Assembly (NCBI GenBank): GCA_021770615.1
Contig: JAETQR010000009.1
Coordinates: 62,001 to 126,000 of the forward strand
DNA from: Lachnospiraceae bacterium
GTDB lineage: Bacteria > Bacillota_A > Clostridia > Lachnospirales > Lachnospiraceae
DNA: 64,000 nucleotides
Reading direction: 5' to 3'
Part shown: positions 35,263 through 44,926 of the stretch, piece by piece
Numbering within the stretch: the stretch's first letter is position 1
Layout: each line of letters begins with the position of its first letter
The notes under the pieces: generated by a model
The model's input: the letters and a program-made list of their open reading frames with translations, nothing else
Told to the model about the DNA's origin: nothing
Database searches by the model: none
Position numbers and translations under genes: made by a program

Positions 35263-37650
35263 ATGGGGATTTTTCGAAGGCATAAGAAAAAAGAAGAATG
35301 GAAGATCGAAATCTCGGATGGGGTTTTTCTTGGCAGGCCTGTCAGCCGGAATCACCAGAAGCCGTTCATGAGCTGTGTTCCTAAGGGAATCATGGTGTTT
35401 CTTGTCGTGTTCGGGTCACTCGGGGGATTTATTTCTGCGTTTAACGTAGAGTGTAATTATGTGATTCCCGGTATCGTGTTGTTTTTGTGTGCGATGTATT
35501 TCAGCGGATTATTTTCATTTAAAAAAAGCCGTTATAAAGACATCGGATATATCATATATTTTATCTTTTTTGTCATCGGGATCTATATGCTGAAATCCTA
35601 CGTGAACAGTGGTTTTGCGGCTATTGTCAATATGGTAAGGCAGCGCGGGGAGTTGTATTTTGATCTGACGACCGGAACGGAATTTGCGGAGAATATCGAT
35701 GACCGCTATCTTACGGTGACGATCACGTTTATTTTTATCGGAATGTTTGAGATCATTCTTTTAAATATCTTTGTCTCTAATTATATGAGTCTTAAGCTGG
35801 CAGTATTTATGGCACTTCCGTTGTATGTGATCCCGCTCTATTTTCAGGTAGAAGCCAACCTGTTTTTTGTCCTGTGCATGTTTGCGGGTTTTACCGGTAT
35901 CCATATTTATAAAAATAACGGGCACTTCCGGGAGGGGAAGGGGCGGTTTGATTATGAGAGGGAGAAGAAGAAAAAAATTCCGGAGCTTTCGTATTCGCAG
36001 GACAACCGTGTGTACGCAGGCGTTATGGCAGCAGCACTGTTATGCGTTCTGCTTGTAGGTGGTTTTACACTCTTTTTTGGAAATACGGATTTTCAGAAAT
36101 ATTATAGTGAAAATAAATATAAAACAGCTACCAGAGAGGGTGTGTCCGGTTTTATCATGATCGGATTCCGAAGCTTCTTTCCGAATCTTTATTCGCGGGG
36201 CGGGATGAGCGGGGGGTATCTCGGCAATATCGCGGCGGTCCGTCCGGATGAGCAGACCGATCTGATTGTGCGGTTTACGCCGTATAACACCGATCCTGTT
36301 TACCTGAAAGGTTACACAGGCATCCAATATATGAGAAACCAGTGGCTGGATGGGTATAAGCTGATGGGGAGCAGGATGGGACATTCTACGTATTTTTATA
36401 CGGAGAGTATGGCAAATGAAGCACAGCAGCTTAGCGAATATTTTCAGAGTGAGATAGTGGGAAGCAGCCGGGGAATCATGGAGATCACCAATAAAGGTGC
36501 AGATGTAAGTTATATATACTATCCGTATTTTACCAGATTTGATGATTATAGTACCTACGTGGAAAATCCCGCTCCGTTTTTCGTGGGGATCGGGCTGGGA
36601 GATACAGAGCGTTTTACCTATTATCCCAATATTGGAGATGAGACGCTCCGGCCCGGGACAGACATCCAGGATATGCAGTCTTATGTCTATACAAGTGTTC
36701 CTGAAGAAAACCAGCAGGTGATCGATGGATTTTTACAGGAGGCGGGGATTTCGAAAGGTGATCCGGATGCGGTGCAGAAAGTCGTCGACTATATGGAAAG
36801 AGCGTATTCTTACAGCTACAATCCGGGACGGGTGCCGGCGGGAGAGGATTTTGTGGATTATTTTCTCTCAGAGAATAAGAAGGGTGTCTGTACTCATTTT
36901 GCTTCGGCAGCGACACTTATTTTCCGGCGGCTTGGAATTCCGGCGAGATATGTGGAGGGGTATGCGTTTGGTTATGGAAAGGTTCTCGAGGGGAAGGTGT
37001 GCGAGGATCTGAATTATGACGATTATTACAGCGGTTATTCGGAACTTGGAAAAACAGCAGTGATGGAGGTCGAGTTGACCGATGCCAATGCCCATGCATG
37101 GGTAGAGATTTATGAAGAGGGAAAAGGCTGGCTGGTCGTCGATCCGACGCCTGCGGCTACTGCGGTGGAGGAGGGGAGTTCTTCGAGTGGGAATTTCTGG
37201 AATTCAATACGGGATTTCTGGGAAAATTCGCCGGATATGGATATAGAGGGAGATATTTCCGGTGTGAATATGGGATTTCTTGATTCGGATGGAATTCGTT
37301 TTCTGGGATATATGGCGCTTCTTCTCCTTGTGTTGGCAGTTGTGATACGGTTTTGTGTGATCCGCATTTTCCGGTGGAGGAAATGGCATACAAAAGATCT
37401 TCGGAAAAATATGTTGTATTATTATGGAAGTGTGTGCCGGAAAAGAGCCCGTCGCGATGAGGTCTTTGCCAGAATGTCTATGCCATCCGACCAGGTCCTC
37501 TATCTGGCGTCCCGGTATGAAGAAAAGACGAAAAAGACAGTTGATGTGGAGCACATCGTTCACTGTCTGGAGGAAATCTGTTTTGGGCCGGCCGAACCGG
37601 GGCGTGAGGAGTATGATCATGTGATGGGGATGCTGAAAAAGATAAGGTGA
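35263..37650 (+). CDS. Transglutaminase-like membrane protein (TgpA type)
   Basis: About 795 residues with an N-terminal set of roughly six to seven membrane helices (residues 40-270), a large extracytoplasmic transglutaminase domain, one more membrane helix (IRFLGYMALLLLVLAVVIRF) and a cytoplasmic DUF4129-like tail. The triad is Cys in KKGVCTHFASAATLIFRR, His in NAHAWVEIYEEGKGW and Asp in LVVDPTPAAT. A serine-rich linker (EEGSSSSGNF) follows. Start ATG 35263 is set by GGGAGG 8 nt upstream. It completes the MoxR-DUF58-transglutaminase module. Confidence 0.92.
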   Translation: MGIFRRHKKKEEWKIEISDGVFLGRPVSRNHQKPFMSCVPKGIMVFLVVFGSLGGFISAFNVECNYVIPGIVLFLCAMYFSGLFSFKKSRYKDIGYIIYFIFFVIGIYMLKSYVNSGFAAIVNMVRQRGELYFDLTTGTEFAENIDDRYLTVTITFIFIGMFEIILLNIFVSNYMSLKLAVFMALPLYVIPLYFQVEANLFFVLCMFAGFTGIHIYKNNGHFREGKGRFDYEREKKKKIPELSYSQDNRVYAGVMAAALLCVLLVGGFTLFFGNTDFQKYYSENKYKTATREGVSGFIMIGFRSFFPNLYSRGGMSGGYLGNIAAVRPDEQTDLIVRFTPYNTDPVYLKGYTGIQYMRNQWLDGYKLMGSRMGHSTYFYTESMANEAQQLSEYFQSEIVGSSRGIMEITNKGADVSYIYYPYFTRFDDYSTYVENPAPFFVGIGLGDTERFTYYPNIGDETLRPGTDIQDMQSYVYTSVPEENQQVIDGFLQEAGISKGDPDAVQKVVDYMERAYSYSYNPGRVPAGEDFVDYFLSENKKGVCTHFASAATLIFRRLGIPARYVEGYAFGYGKVLEGKVCEDLNYDDYYSGYSELGKTAVMEVELTDANAHAWVEIYEEGKGWLVVDPTPAATAVEEGSSSSGNFWNSIRDFWENSPDMDIEGDISGVNMGFLDSDGIRFLGYMALLLLVLAVVIRFCVIRIFRWRKWHTKDLRKNMLYYYGSVCRKRARRDEVFARMSMPSDQVLYLASRYEEKTKKTVDVEHIVHCLEEICFGPAEPGREEYDHVMGMLKKIR

Positions 37651-37790
37651 CATTGTATATGGAGAAAATGCTCCTATAGAATGCAAAAAAGCAGAAAACA
37701 GTGTGCTAGTGGCTGGGAAAATGCAAAATACGCGGGAACGGATATTTACGGAAGCTATAGCGTTGGAATTTTGTGAGTTATGGAGGGCTT

Positions 37791-38249
37791 ATGATTAAAA
37801 AGATTGATAATAAAGAGGAAAAGGAAAAGATTTGTATGGAAATTTTGGAAGCGTTACCAGAATGGTTTGAAATTCCAGAGAGCAGATTGTCTTACGCAAA
37901 AGAGAGCAGGAAACTCCCTTTCTTTGCAGATGTAGAAAATGATATTGCCAGAGGATTTATTGCAATGAAAGAAACCAGTCATTATACGGTGGAAATTTGT
38001 GTTATGGGTGTAAAAAAAGAATATCACCGTTTAGGGATTGGCAGTAAACTTTTTGAAGCATTTTATCAGTATGCAAAAGAACAGGGATATGAGTTTATCC
38101 AAGTAAAGACAGTCAGAGAAGGAATGTATCCGGATTATGATCTGACAAATGCGTTTTATAAGAGAATAGGATTTCGGGAGTTGGAGTGTATGGAAGGGCT
38201 TTGGGATGAGGCGAATCCATGTCAGGTGTATGTGATGGCGGTAAGATAG
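37791..38249 (+). CDS. GNAT-family N-acetyltransferase
   Basis: A 152-residue acetyltransferase. The acetyl-CoA loop is in VKKEYHRLGIGSKLFEAF near residue 85, and the C-terminal motif is LTNAFYKRIGFRELECM. ATG 37791 has GGAGGG 6 nt upstream. The substrate is unknown. A broken fragment of a related gene, sharing the IPESR-SYA-ESR block and MARG-MKET block, lies at 59085-59246, so this family has been copied within the window. Confidence 0.88.
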   Translation: MIKKIDNKEEKEKICMEILEALPEWFEIPESRLSYAKESRKLPFFADVENDIARGFIAMKETSHYTVEICVMGVKKEYHRLGIGSKLFEAFYQYAKEQGYEFIQVKTVREGMYPDYDLTNAFYKRIGFRELECMEGLWDEANPCQVYVMAVR

Positions 38250-38364
38250 TAGATATAGTAAGGTGGCTGGCGGTTGGTGTTTACTGCTTTAGTAACAGAA
38301 AGAAGGGCAGAATGGATTCAGATAAAAACCATGAAACAAGCAGATTAGTTATCAGATCTGCACG

Positions 38365-38733
38365 AATGTTTCTGCGGAGCAGCAGGAGGCAGAAAAAGTC
38401 AAGTCCTCAGATGAACCGGAAGAAAGTATACCGGATGATTTCCCTGCTGAAAGAACGGCAGGAGTGAAAGTGACGGTTGTCACATGGCATCCGGATAGTT
38501 ATAAATATGGGAAAAGTGAAGTGCGTATGGATTGCTGGAGCGGCTTAGGGGTACAGGATTTGAAATACAACTGATGGAAGAAGGCTGTTCGTTTTTGTTT
38601 TTTGAAATCACCAGTGACAAGTTTGATACAGATATGTGTACTTGCCCCTGTTATTGAAGAAATACTGATGTGGGGAGTGGTTTTGGGCGGATTGAAAAAT
38701 TCCAATGGAACTTACTGCCTTTTTATGTTGTAA
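38365..38733 (+). pseudogene. Gene fragments including a CPBP intramembrane protease remnant
   Basis: Two coding-like pieces without starts. 38365-38574 reads SAEQQEAEKVKSSDEPEESI and ends WSGLGVQDLKYN; its source is unknown. In another frame, about 38600-38733 reads VLAPVIEEILMWGVVLGGLK, which matches the conserved AP-xEE motif of CPBP (Abi) intramembrane proteases, with the usual Arg replaced. The pieces suggest a decayed locus between the GNAT gene and the small antitoxin gene. Confidence 0.5.
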
Positions 38734-38794
38734 GGATAAGGCGAGAAGTGTATAATATGAATAGAAGTATACTTGTAGTAAGGAGATGATTGCT

Positions 38795-39076
38795 ATGGCG
38801 ATGACAAAGGTAGAAATTGATGTGCCGGAGGAAATTGTACCATATACGGTGCCAGAGGATAAAGAGGCACAAATAATAAGAAATGCAATGCTGGTCTACC
38901 CTTATATCAAAAGTGGTGTCATATCTCATGGAAAGGCAGCAGAAATGCTTGGGATTCATAAGATTGACTTAATTACATTGTATGGCAAATTAGGTCTGCC
39001 ATATTTTGATGAGACGCAAGAAGAATTTGAAGAAGATTTGGCAGTATTGAAAAAATTAAGAGGTGCGACTGTATGA
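38795..39076 (+). CDS. UPF0175-family antitoxin-like protein
   Basis: A 93-residue protein: an N-terminal beta strand region (KVEIDVPEEIVPYTV) followed by a helix-turn-helix-like stretch (GVISHGKAAEMLGIHKIDLI, TLYGKLGLPYFDE). UPF0175 proteins are found as antitoxin partners of DUF3368 PIN-fold toxins; the next frame starts with exactly such a toxin, overlapping by ATGA. The start at 38795 fits the AAGGAG upstream better than the ATG at 38786. Confidence 0.8.
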   Translation: MAMTKVEIDVPEEIVPYTVPEDKEAQIIRNAMLVYPYIKSGVISHGKAAEMLGIHKIDLITLYGKLGLPYFDETQEEFEEDLAVLKKLRGATV

Positions 39077-39263
39077 TTGTTGTTTCGGATGCTACACCGA
39101 TTATTTCGCTGATGAAAGCAGGACGGTTGGAATTCTGACACAGGCATTTGATGAAGGGATGCTAACGAGGGAAGATGTGGAAGGATGCATTGAACGGATG
39201 AAGGAAAATGGGATACGGATCAGTGAGAAGTTTTATCAGAGGTTGAGGGAACATATGGAATGA
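39073..39263 (+). pseudogene. DUF3368 PIN-domain toxin, internally deleted
   Basis: Begins MIVVSDATPIISLMKAGRLE, the N-terminal PIN motif with the first catalytic Asp, and stops at codon 22 (39138). In a different frame the sequence then gives TQAFDEGMLTREDVEGCIER and KENGIRISEKFYQRLREHME, the usual C-terminus of this family. About 90 residues carrying the remaining acidic active-site residues are missing. The toxin is therefore dead while its antitoxin gene is intact. Confidence 0.8.
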
Positions 39264-39278
39264 TTTTGGAGGAAGAGT

Positions 39279-39462
39279 ATGAGATTTGATAAAGAAGCTT
39301 TATTTAAAGAGTTAGTTCCGAAACATGGATTTAATTTATATCTTGGCGCAGGTTTTTCTGTATATACTAGAAATGATGATGGAAAAAGTTTGCCTTTAGG
39401 AAAAGGAATATAATGATAAATTGATTGAACTTTTTGACTTAGGTAAAACCAGAATATGGTAA
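39279..39462 (+). pseudogene. N-terminal fragment of a SIR2-like protein
   Basis: MRFDKEALFKELVPKHGFNL, YLGAGFSVYTRNDDGKSLPL and GKGI, then a stop at 39411. The glycine-rich GAGFS strand and PLGK motif fit the NAD-binding start of SIR2-type defence and NADase proteins. One base out of frame, YNDKLIELFDLGKTRIW follows, so a frameshift is present before the fragment ends. A ribosome site (GGAGGAAGAGT) is still in place. Confidence 0.6.
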
Positions 39463-39486
39463 AAAGAATGATGGAGTTGGTTAACG

Positions 39487-39774
39487 ATGTCGGATATTTC
39501 AAGAGTATATAAAGAAATTGCACAGTATGGCAGGACATTTTCTGCAAAAAAGATCGTTCTTTTCGGTTCACGGGCCAGAGGGACGAATACAGAAAAGAGT
39601 GATATCGATCTTGCTGTATTCGGATGCAAAGATTTTATAAAACTTCAGGATGTGATCCAGGAGGAATTGTGGAGTCTTTTGCAGATCGACATGATAAATA
39701 TGGAAGAGGATGTTTCGCCGGAGCTGGCAAAGGAAATCGAAAGAGACGGGGTTGTATTGTATGAAGAGGTTTGA
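39487..39774 (+). CDS. mntA: MNT-type nucleotidyltransferase (antitoxin of HEPN/MNT)
   Basis: A 95-residue minimal nucleotidyltransferase. The catalytic signature is intact: KKIVLFGSRARGTNTEKSDI with the GSRARG strand and DxD aspartates in SDIDLAVFG, and a third acidic position in LLQIDMINMEEDV. In characterised HEPN/MNT pairs, MNT AMPylates or otherwise neutralises the HEPN RNase. It overlaps the HEPN gene by 14 bp. Confidence 0.9.
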   Translation: MSDISRVYKEIAQYGRTFSAKKIVLFGSRARGTNTEKSDIDLAVFGCKDFIKLQDVIQEELWSLLQIDMINMEEDVSPELAKEIERDGVVLYEEV

Positions 39775-40168
39775 TGAACTGACAAGGCATCTGAACGTGC
39801 TGCGACGCGCACCGGAGGAAGATTTGGAAAATGAATTTATAATCAGCGGTGTAATCGACAAATTTTTTATTCAGTTTGAACTTTCATGGAAGGTGCTAAA
39901 GCAATTACTTTTGTATGAAGGAGACGATGTCGGAAGGACAGGTTCTCCCAGAGAGATCATAAAAGCCGCATATGCCCGTTATGATTTTATTGATGAGGAA
40001 ATCTGGCTTGTCATGCTGAAAGAACGAAATGACACCACCCATATCTATAATGAGGCAAAAGCGAAAGAGATGGTGGGAAAGATTGTGGATTTGTACATCG
40101 GAGAATTTGATAAACTCCAAAAAGAGATCATAAACCGGTACGGACAGATCCTCTCCACCCTCCCATAA
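39761..40168 (+). CDS. hepT: HEPN-domain RNase toxin (HEPN/MNT pair)
   Basis: A 135-residue all-helical HEPN protein (HI0074-like). It contains FFIQFELSWKVLKQLLLYEG and GSPREIIKAAYARYDFIDE, and the catalytic Rx4H motif RNDTTH followed by the Tyr that MNT modifies in other systems (ERNDTTHIYNE). Start ATG 39761 lies inside the 3' end of the MNT gene. This is a complete type VII-like toxin-antitoxin module. Confidence 0.9.
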   Translation: MKRFDELTRHLNVLRRAPEEDLENEFIISGVIDKFFIQFELSWKVLKQLLLYEGDDVGRTGSPREIIKAAYARYDFIDEEIWLVMLKERNDTTHIYNEAKAKEMVGKIVDLYIGEFDKLQKEIINRYGQILSTLP

Positions 40169-40187
40169 CAACGAACCAAACAGAAAA

Positions 40188-40260
40188 AAATCATAAGTCC
40201 TCCGATCAGACTTAATTGCGATTCGCAGATCAATTCGTCTGATCGGAGGACTTATGATTT
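40188..40260. terminator. Bidirectional terminator between HEPN and pyrG genes
   Basis: A perfect stem of about 24 bp (AAATCATAAGTCCTCCGATC and its complement) around a 25-nt loop, with A and T runs on both sides. Confidence 0.9.
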
Positions 40261-40291
40261 CTTTCTCTTGTCTCTTTGTAACGTTTTTATA

Positions 40292-41896
40292 TTACTCCCC
40301 CTGCTCCAATGCAGCCCCCACAAACCCCTTAAACAGCGGATGTGGCCTGTTTGGCCGGCTCTTAAATTCCGGATGCGCCTGTGTGGCGATAAACCATGGA
40401 TGATCAGGGAGTTCCATCATTTCCACGATTCTTCCATCCGGGGAGAGTCCCGAAAGTTTCATTCCGTGTTTCGTTAAGTCGTCTCTGTAATAGTTGTTTA
40501 CCTCATAGCGGTGACGGTGTCTCTCGTGAATGGTCTCGTCACCATAGAGCTTGTATGCTTTACTTGTTTTATCCAATGTACACGGATAAGAGCCAAGACG
40601 CAGTGTTCCCCCGATATCCTCAATGCCATCCTGTTCCGGCATAAGATGGATGACAGGATGGGTCGTGGCCGGATCAAGTTCCGCGCTGTGGGCGTCTGTC
40701 CATCCGATCACATTCCTTGCAAATTCTACGATGGCTAACTGCATGCCAAGACAGAGGCCGAGGAATGGAATATTGTGTTCGCGGGCATACTGGATCGCAT
40801 ATATTTTTCCATCGATTCCACGGTCGCCAAAACCGCCCGGAACAAGGATGCCGCTCACATCGGAAAACAGCTCATCCATGTTATCCGGAGTCACTTCCTC
40901 GGAATTGATCCACTTGATATCTACCTGTGCATTGTGGGCAAACCCGCCATGTTTCAATGATTCTACAACACTGATATAGGCATCGTGAAGTGCGGTATAT
41001 TTTCCAACGAGTGCAACGGTCACTTCCTTGGAAAGATTTTTTATCGAATAAACCATATTTTCCCACTCAGCCAGTTCTGGTTTGGGGCAGTCGAGCCGGA
41101 GGCATTTACAGGCAATATCTGCGAGATGTTCTTCCTCCATGGCGAGAGGAACTTCGTATAAAGTATCGACATCGAGGTTCTGGATGACCTGCTCGCTCGG
41201 TACATTACAGAACAAAGAAATCTTGTCCTTGATGGATTTTTCCAATGGGATTTCCGTCCGGCATACGATGATATTTGGCTGTATTCCCATCCCCTGAAGT
41301 TCTTTTACGCTGCTTTGGGTGGGCTTTGTTTTAAGTTCATCAGAGGCCTTGAGATATGGGATCAGCGTGACATGGATCAGGATCGCATTTTCATGTCCAA
41401 CGTCTAACTGGAACTGGCGGATCGCTTCCAAAAATGGCTGGCTTTCAATATCTCCTACGGTTCCGCCGACTTCGATGATAGCGATCTGTGTCTCGTCACA
41501 GCCATCGTTGCGGTAAAAACGGCTTTTTAATTCATTCGTGATATGAGGAATGACCTGAACAGTACCTCCGCCATAGTCGCCACGTCTCTCTTTAGAGAGA
41601 ACGGACCAGTAAACCTTTCCTGTCGTCACATTGCTTTGCTTTGTAAGGCTTTCGTCGATAAAGCGCTCATAGTGTCCAAGGTCCAGATCGGTCTCCGCAC
41701 CGTCGTCGGTAACAAATACTTCACCATGCTGGATCGGGTTCATCGTTCCCGGATCAATATTGATATAAGGATCGAACTTCTGCATCGTTACGCTGTAGCC
41801 GCGCATTTTCAATAACCTTCCGAGAGAAGCGGCCGTGATCCCTTTTCCAAGGCCGGATACGACGCCACCTGTTACAAATACATACTTTACAGCCAT
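40292..41896 (-). CDS. pyrG: CTP synthase
   Basis: A 534-residue enzyme that aminates UTP to CTP with glutamine. The N-terminal amidoligase begins [20 protein letters not shown] and contains [20 protein letters not shown]. The glutaminase domain holds the nucleophile Cys in [15 protein letters not shown] and the His/Glu pair in [15 protein letters not shown]. Length and motifs are canonical. AAGGAGG lies 6 nt before the ATG at 41896. Confidence 0.98.
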   Translation of the reverse strand: MAVKYVFVTGGVVSGLGKGITAASLGRLLKMRGYSVTMQKFDPYINIDPGTMNPIQHGEVFVTDDGAETDLDLGHYERFIDESLTKQSNVTTGKVYWSVLSKERRGDYGGGTVQVIPHITNELKSRFYRNDGCDETQIAIIEVGGTVGDIESQPFLEAIRQFQLDVGHENAILIHVTLIPYLKASDELKTKPTQSSVKELQGMGIQPNIIVCRTEIPLEKSIKDKISLFCNVPSEQVIQNLDVDTLYEVPLAMEEEHLADIACKCLRLDCPKPELAEWENMVYSIKNLSKEVTVALVGKYTALHDAYISVVESLKHGGFAHNAQVDIKWINSEEVTPDNMDELFSDVSGILVPGGFGDRGIDGKIYAIQYAREHNIPFLGLCLGMQLAIVEFARNVIGWTDAHSAELDPATTHPVIHLMPEQDGIEDIGGTLRLGSYPCTLDKTSKAYKLYGDETIHERHRHRYEVNNYYRDDLTKHGMKLSGLSPDGRIVEMMELPDHPWFIATQAHPEFKSRPNRPHPLFKGFVGAALEQGE

Positions 41897-41977
41897 TTTT
41901 CCTCCTTCTGCTATCTGCGTGTCATCTGCCCTGGGATAGCATGTCTTTCTTTTCAGTAAAAATAAAAATACTTATAT

Positions 41978-42006
41978 ATTATACTATTTTTGAGATGTGG
42001 TTTCAA
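41978..42006 (-). promoter_or_regulatory. Promoter of pyrG
   Basis: TTGAAA (42006-42001) and TATAAT (41983-41978) with 17-bp spacing on the minus strand. The roughly 80-nt leader shows no strong terminator hairpin. Confidence 0.8.
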
Positions 42007-42050
42007 TAGGAAAAAATTAAATTTTTCACGAATTCTTCACATCTATAGCA

Positions 42051-42079
42051 TTGATTTATAATAAAAAATCCATTATACT
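42051..42079 (+). promoter_or_regulatory. Promoter of ftsH
   Basis: TTGATT (42051-42056) and TATACT (42074-42079), 17-bp spacer, 37 bp before the ftsH start, divergent from the pyrG promoter. Confidence 0.65.
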
Positions 42080-42116
42080 AAATAGAGTGTCAATACCAGG
42101 AAAGGAAAAATGTATT

Positions 42117-44085
42117 ATGGAAAATAACAAAAACAAATTGCCCGGAAATAATCCAAAGAAAAACAGGACAAATATCATTATCTGTATTGCAGCGGCATTT
42201 TTTGCGTTCGGGCTCATCTTGTTTTTAAATTCAGAGATCCAGAAAAATACTCAGAAAGAGATTACGTATACAAAATTTATCGATATGCTGAAAGAAGGGA
42301 AGGTCGAAAAGGTAACATTTGGTTCTAATGTGATCTATATTGAGCCGAAGAGTGAGGAGAAATCGTCACTTTTTAAAGTTACGTATTATACCGGATATGT
42401 AAATGATACGGCGTTGGTCCAGGACATGCTGAACCGGTACAATGTAGAGTTTACGGCAGAGATCGAGGACACCAGTTCGGGCGTGCTGGAATTTTTCCTG
42501 GCCTATATCCTGCCTTTTGTGGGAATGTGGATCGTGCTATGGCTGCTTATGCGGGTCATGACAAAAGGTGGCGGCGGAGGCGGCCTGATGGGCGTGGGAA
42601 AATCCACGGCAAAGATGTATGTGGAGAAAGAGACCGGTGTGACATTTAAGGATGTAGCAGGTGAAGAAGAGGCGAAGGAATCTTTGACCGAACTGGTTGA
42701 TTTTCTGAAAAACCCGGACAAATACCGAAAGATCGGCGCCAGGCTTCCGAAAGGTGCGCTTTTAGTCGGACCTCCGGGAACCGGTAAGACATTACTTGCT
42801 AAGGCCCTGGCAGGAGAGGCGAGTGTTCCGTTTTTCTCCCTGTCCGGTTCGGATTTTGTGGAAATGTTCGTTGGCGTCGGTGCATCCCGAGTCAGGGATC
42901 TGTTCAAACAGGCGCAGTCGATGGCGCCGTGTATCATATTTATTGATGAGATCGATGCGATCGGCAAGAGCAGGGATACGCAGTATGGCGGCGGTAATGA
43001 TGAGCGCGAGCAGACGCTGAACCAGCTGCTTTCGGAGATGGATGGTTTTGATTCTTCCAAAGGGATCGTGATCCTCGGTGCGACAAACCGGCCGGAGGTA
43101 TTAGACAAGGCGCTTCTTCGTCCGGGACGTTTTGACCGGAGGATCATCGTGGAGAAACCGGATCTGAAGGGACGTATCGATGTATTGAAGGTTCATTGTT
43201 GTGAGCCAGAAAGATCTGTTTGAGGCAGTGGAAGTTGTATTTGCGGGAAAAGAAAAGAAGGACCGGATCCTTGGTGAAGAAGAGAAAAAGATCGTGGCCT
43301 ACCACGAGGTGGGGCATGCCCTTGTTACGACACTCCTTAAGAATGCAGAGCCGGTTCAGAAGATTACGATCGTACCGCGTACGATGGGGGCGCTCGGTTA
43401 CGTGATGCAGGTGCCGGAAGAAGAGAAATATCTCAGAAAGAAGGATGAATTGATCTCTAAGATCGTTACGCTTTTTGGCGGACGTGCTGCAGAGGAGATT
43501 ATTTTTGGGGATATCACGACTGGAGCTTCCAATGATATCGAGCAGGCGACTTCGATCGCCCGGGCGATGGTGACACAGTATGGTATGAGTGAAAAATTTG
43601 GCCTGATCGGGCTGGAATCGATACAGAACCGTTATCTGGACGGACGGGCAGTCATGAACTGCGGCGACCGGACGGAGAGCGAGGTGGATCAGGAGGTTAT
43701 GGAGCTTTTGAAAGAGTGTTATGATAAGGCGTACCAGATTGTAGAGGAACATCAAGAGGTGCTTCACAAACTGGCGGCGTACCTTGTCGAGAGAGAGACG
43801 ATCACCGGAAAAGAGTTTGTTAAGATTTTTGAGGAAGAGACGGGAATCGTGCTGAAGAAGACAGAGGATAAAAAAGAAAAGCTTTCGGACAGTTCTTCGG
43901 AGGATGTACCGGAAGAGAACGATATTGATGATAAAATAAGTTCTGACGAACTTATCAACGAGTTTTTGCAAAACTCGGGATGCACAGAAACCGTGTGCAG
44001 AAATTATGATAAAACAAGCGGGGCGGAGAAGCAGTTGGATGGACCGGTTGGAGAAGAGCAGGAGAACACGAACGATGGCATATGA
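42117..44085 (+). pseudogene. ftsH: ATP-dependent zinc metalloprotease FtsH, split by deletion and frameshift
   Basis: The first part, 42117-43223, encodes the N-terminal helix, extracytoplasmic loop, second helix and most of the AAA+ module: Walker [15 protein letters not shown], Walker [28 protein letters not shown]. It runs into a wrong frame after GRIDVLKVH and stops (CCEPERSV). From 43201 the next frame resumes with [20 protein letters not shown], then the zinc site AYHEVGHALV and the GGRAAEEIIFGDITTGASND ligand region, ending in an acidic tail at 44085. Compared with FtsH from memory, about 45 residues of the AAA lid (roughly 130 bp) are missing at the junction near 43197. As read, neither part makes a working protease. 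Confidence 0.85.
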
Positions 44086-44884
44086 GATTCTGGTTCTGGA
44101 TGTAGATGGCACGCTGATGCGGACAGATAAAGTTATTTCCGAAAAGACGATCGCAGAAATCGTGCAGGTGCAGGAGGCAGGAATCAAGGTGGCGATCGCT
44201 TCCGGACGCTGTACGGCAGGTATCATGCCGACAGCGAGAAAGATCCGGCTGGATGAGTTCGGCGGTTATATCGTCTCGTATAACGGGGGGTGTATCAGTA
44301 ACTGCCAGACCGGAGAAATCATATACAATATCAATCTCCCGGATGGGATCGTGCAGGAAATTTATGAATTTTCCCAAAAAGAAAAGACCGGGATCATGAC
44401 GTATCACGATAATGATATCATTGCTGAGAATGATGCGGATCAGTATATTCAGATCGATGCAAAGGGATGTGATATTGATATCCACGTGGTAGAAGATTTC
44501 GGCAGGGAAGTAACGTATCCGGTCAACAAATGCCTTCTCACCGGGGATCCGGATTATATGGCGGGGGTGGAACCAAGGGCGGCAAAGGCGTTTGAGGGAA
44601 GGCTCAGCGTATACCGTTCAGAGGATTTTTATGTGGAAATGATGCCTCTCGGTATCGATAAGGCATATGGGCTGTCAAAACTTTTGAAAAAACTTGGTTA
44701 CACGAGAAGCCAGATGATCTGCTGTGGCGATGGCTTTAATGATATTTCGATGATTGAGTATGCAGGCCTTGGAGTGGCGATGGCGAACGCCAGTGAGCAG
44801 GTAAGGGCGCGGGCGGACTATATCGCTCCGCACTGTGATGAGGATGGATTGGTGGATGTGATCCGGCGTTTTATCACCGTGTAG
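44075..44884 (+). CDS. Cof-type HAD-IIB phosphatase
   Basis: A 269-residue HAD enzyme: motif I ILVLDVDGTLMRTD, motif II KVAIASGRCTAG, the C2b cap domain with VSYNGGCISNCQTGEI, and motifs III/IV GIDKAYGLSKLLKKLG and MICCGDGFNDISMIEYAGLG. Cof-type enzymes dephosphorylate sugar phosphates, FMN and related metabolites. ATG 44075 follows GGAGAACACGAACG and overlaps the end of the ftsH C-terminal piece by 11 bp, which suggests it was the next gene of an ftsH operon. Confidence 0.92.
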   Translation: MAYEILVLDVDGTLMRTDKVISEKTIAEIVQVQEAGIKVAIASGRCTAGIMPTARKIRLDEFGGYIVSYNGGCISNCQTGEIIYNINLPDGIVQEIYEFSQKEKTGIMTYHDNDIIAENDADQYIQIDAKGCDIDIHVVEDFGREVTYPVNKCLLTGDPDYMAGVEPRAAKAFEGRLSVYRSEDFYVEMMPLGIDKAYGLSKLLKKLGYTRSQMICCGDGFNDISMIEYAGLGVAMANASEQVRARADYIAPHCDEDGLVDVIRRFITV

Positions 44885-44926
44885 CATATCTGGGAAAAAT
44901 AGAACGGAAACGAGGACGGAGGCGGT

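Noticed and set aside
37204..37686. A 160-codon leftward frame at the end of the transglutaminase gene
   Set aside because: Antisense of a verified gene, histidine- and proline-rich as such shadows are.
43144..44226. A 360-codon leftward frame opposite the ftsH protease half
   Set aside because: Antisense shadow; the plus strand carries the zinc-protease motifs.
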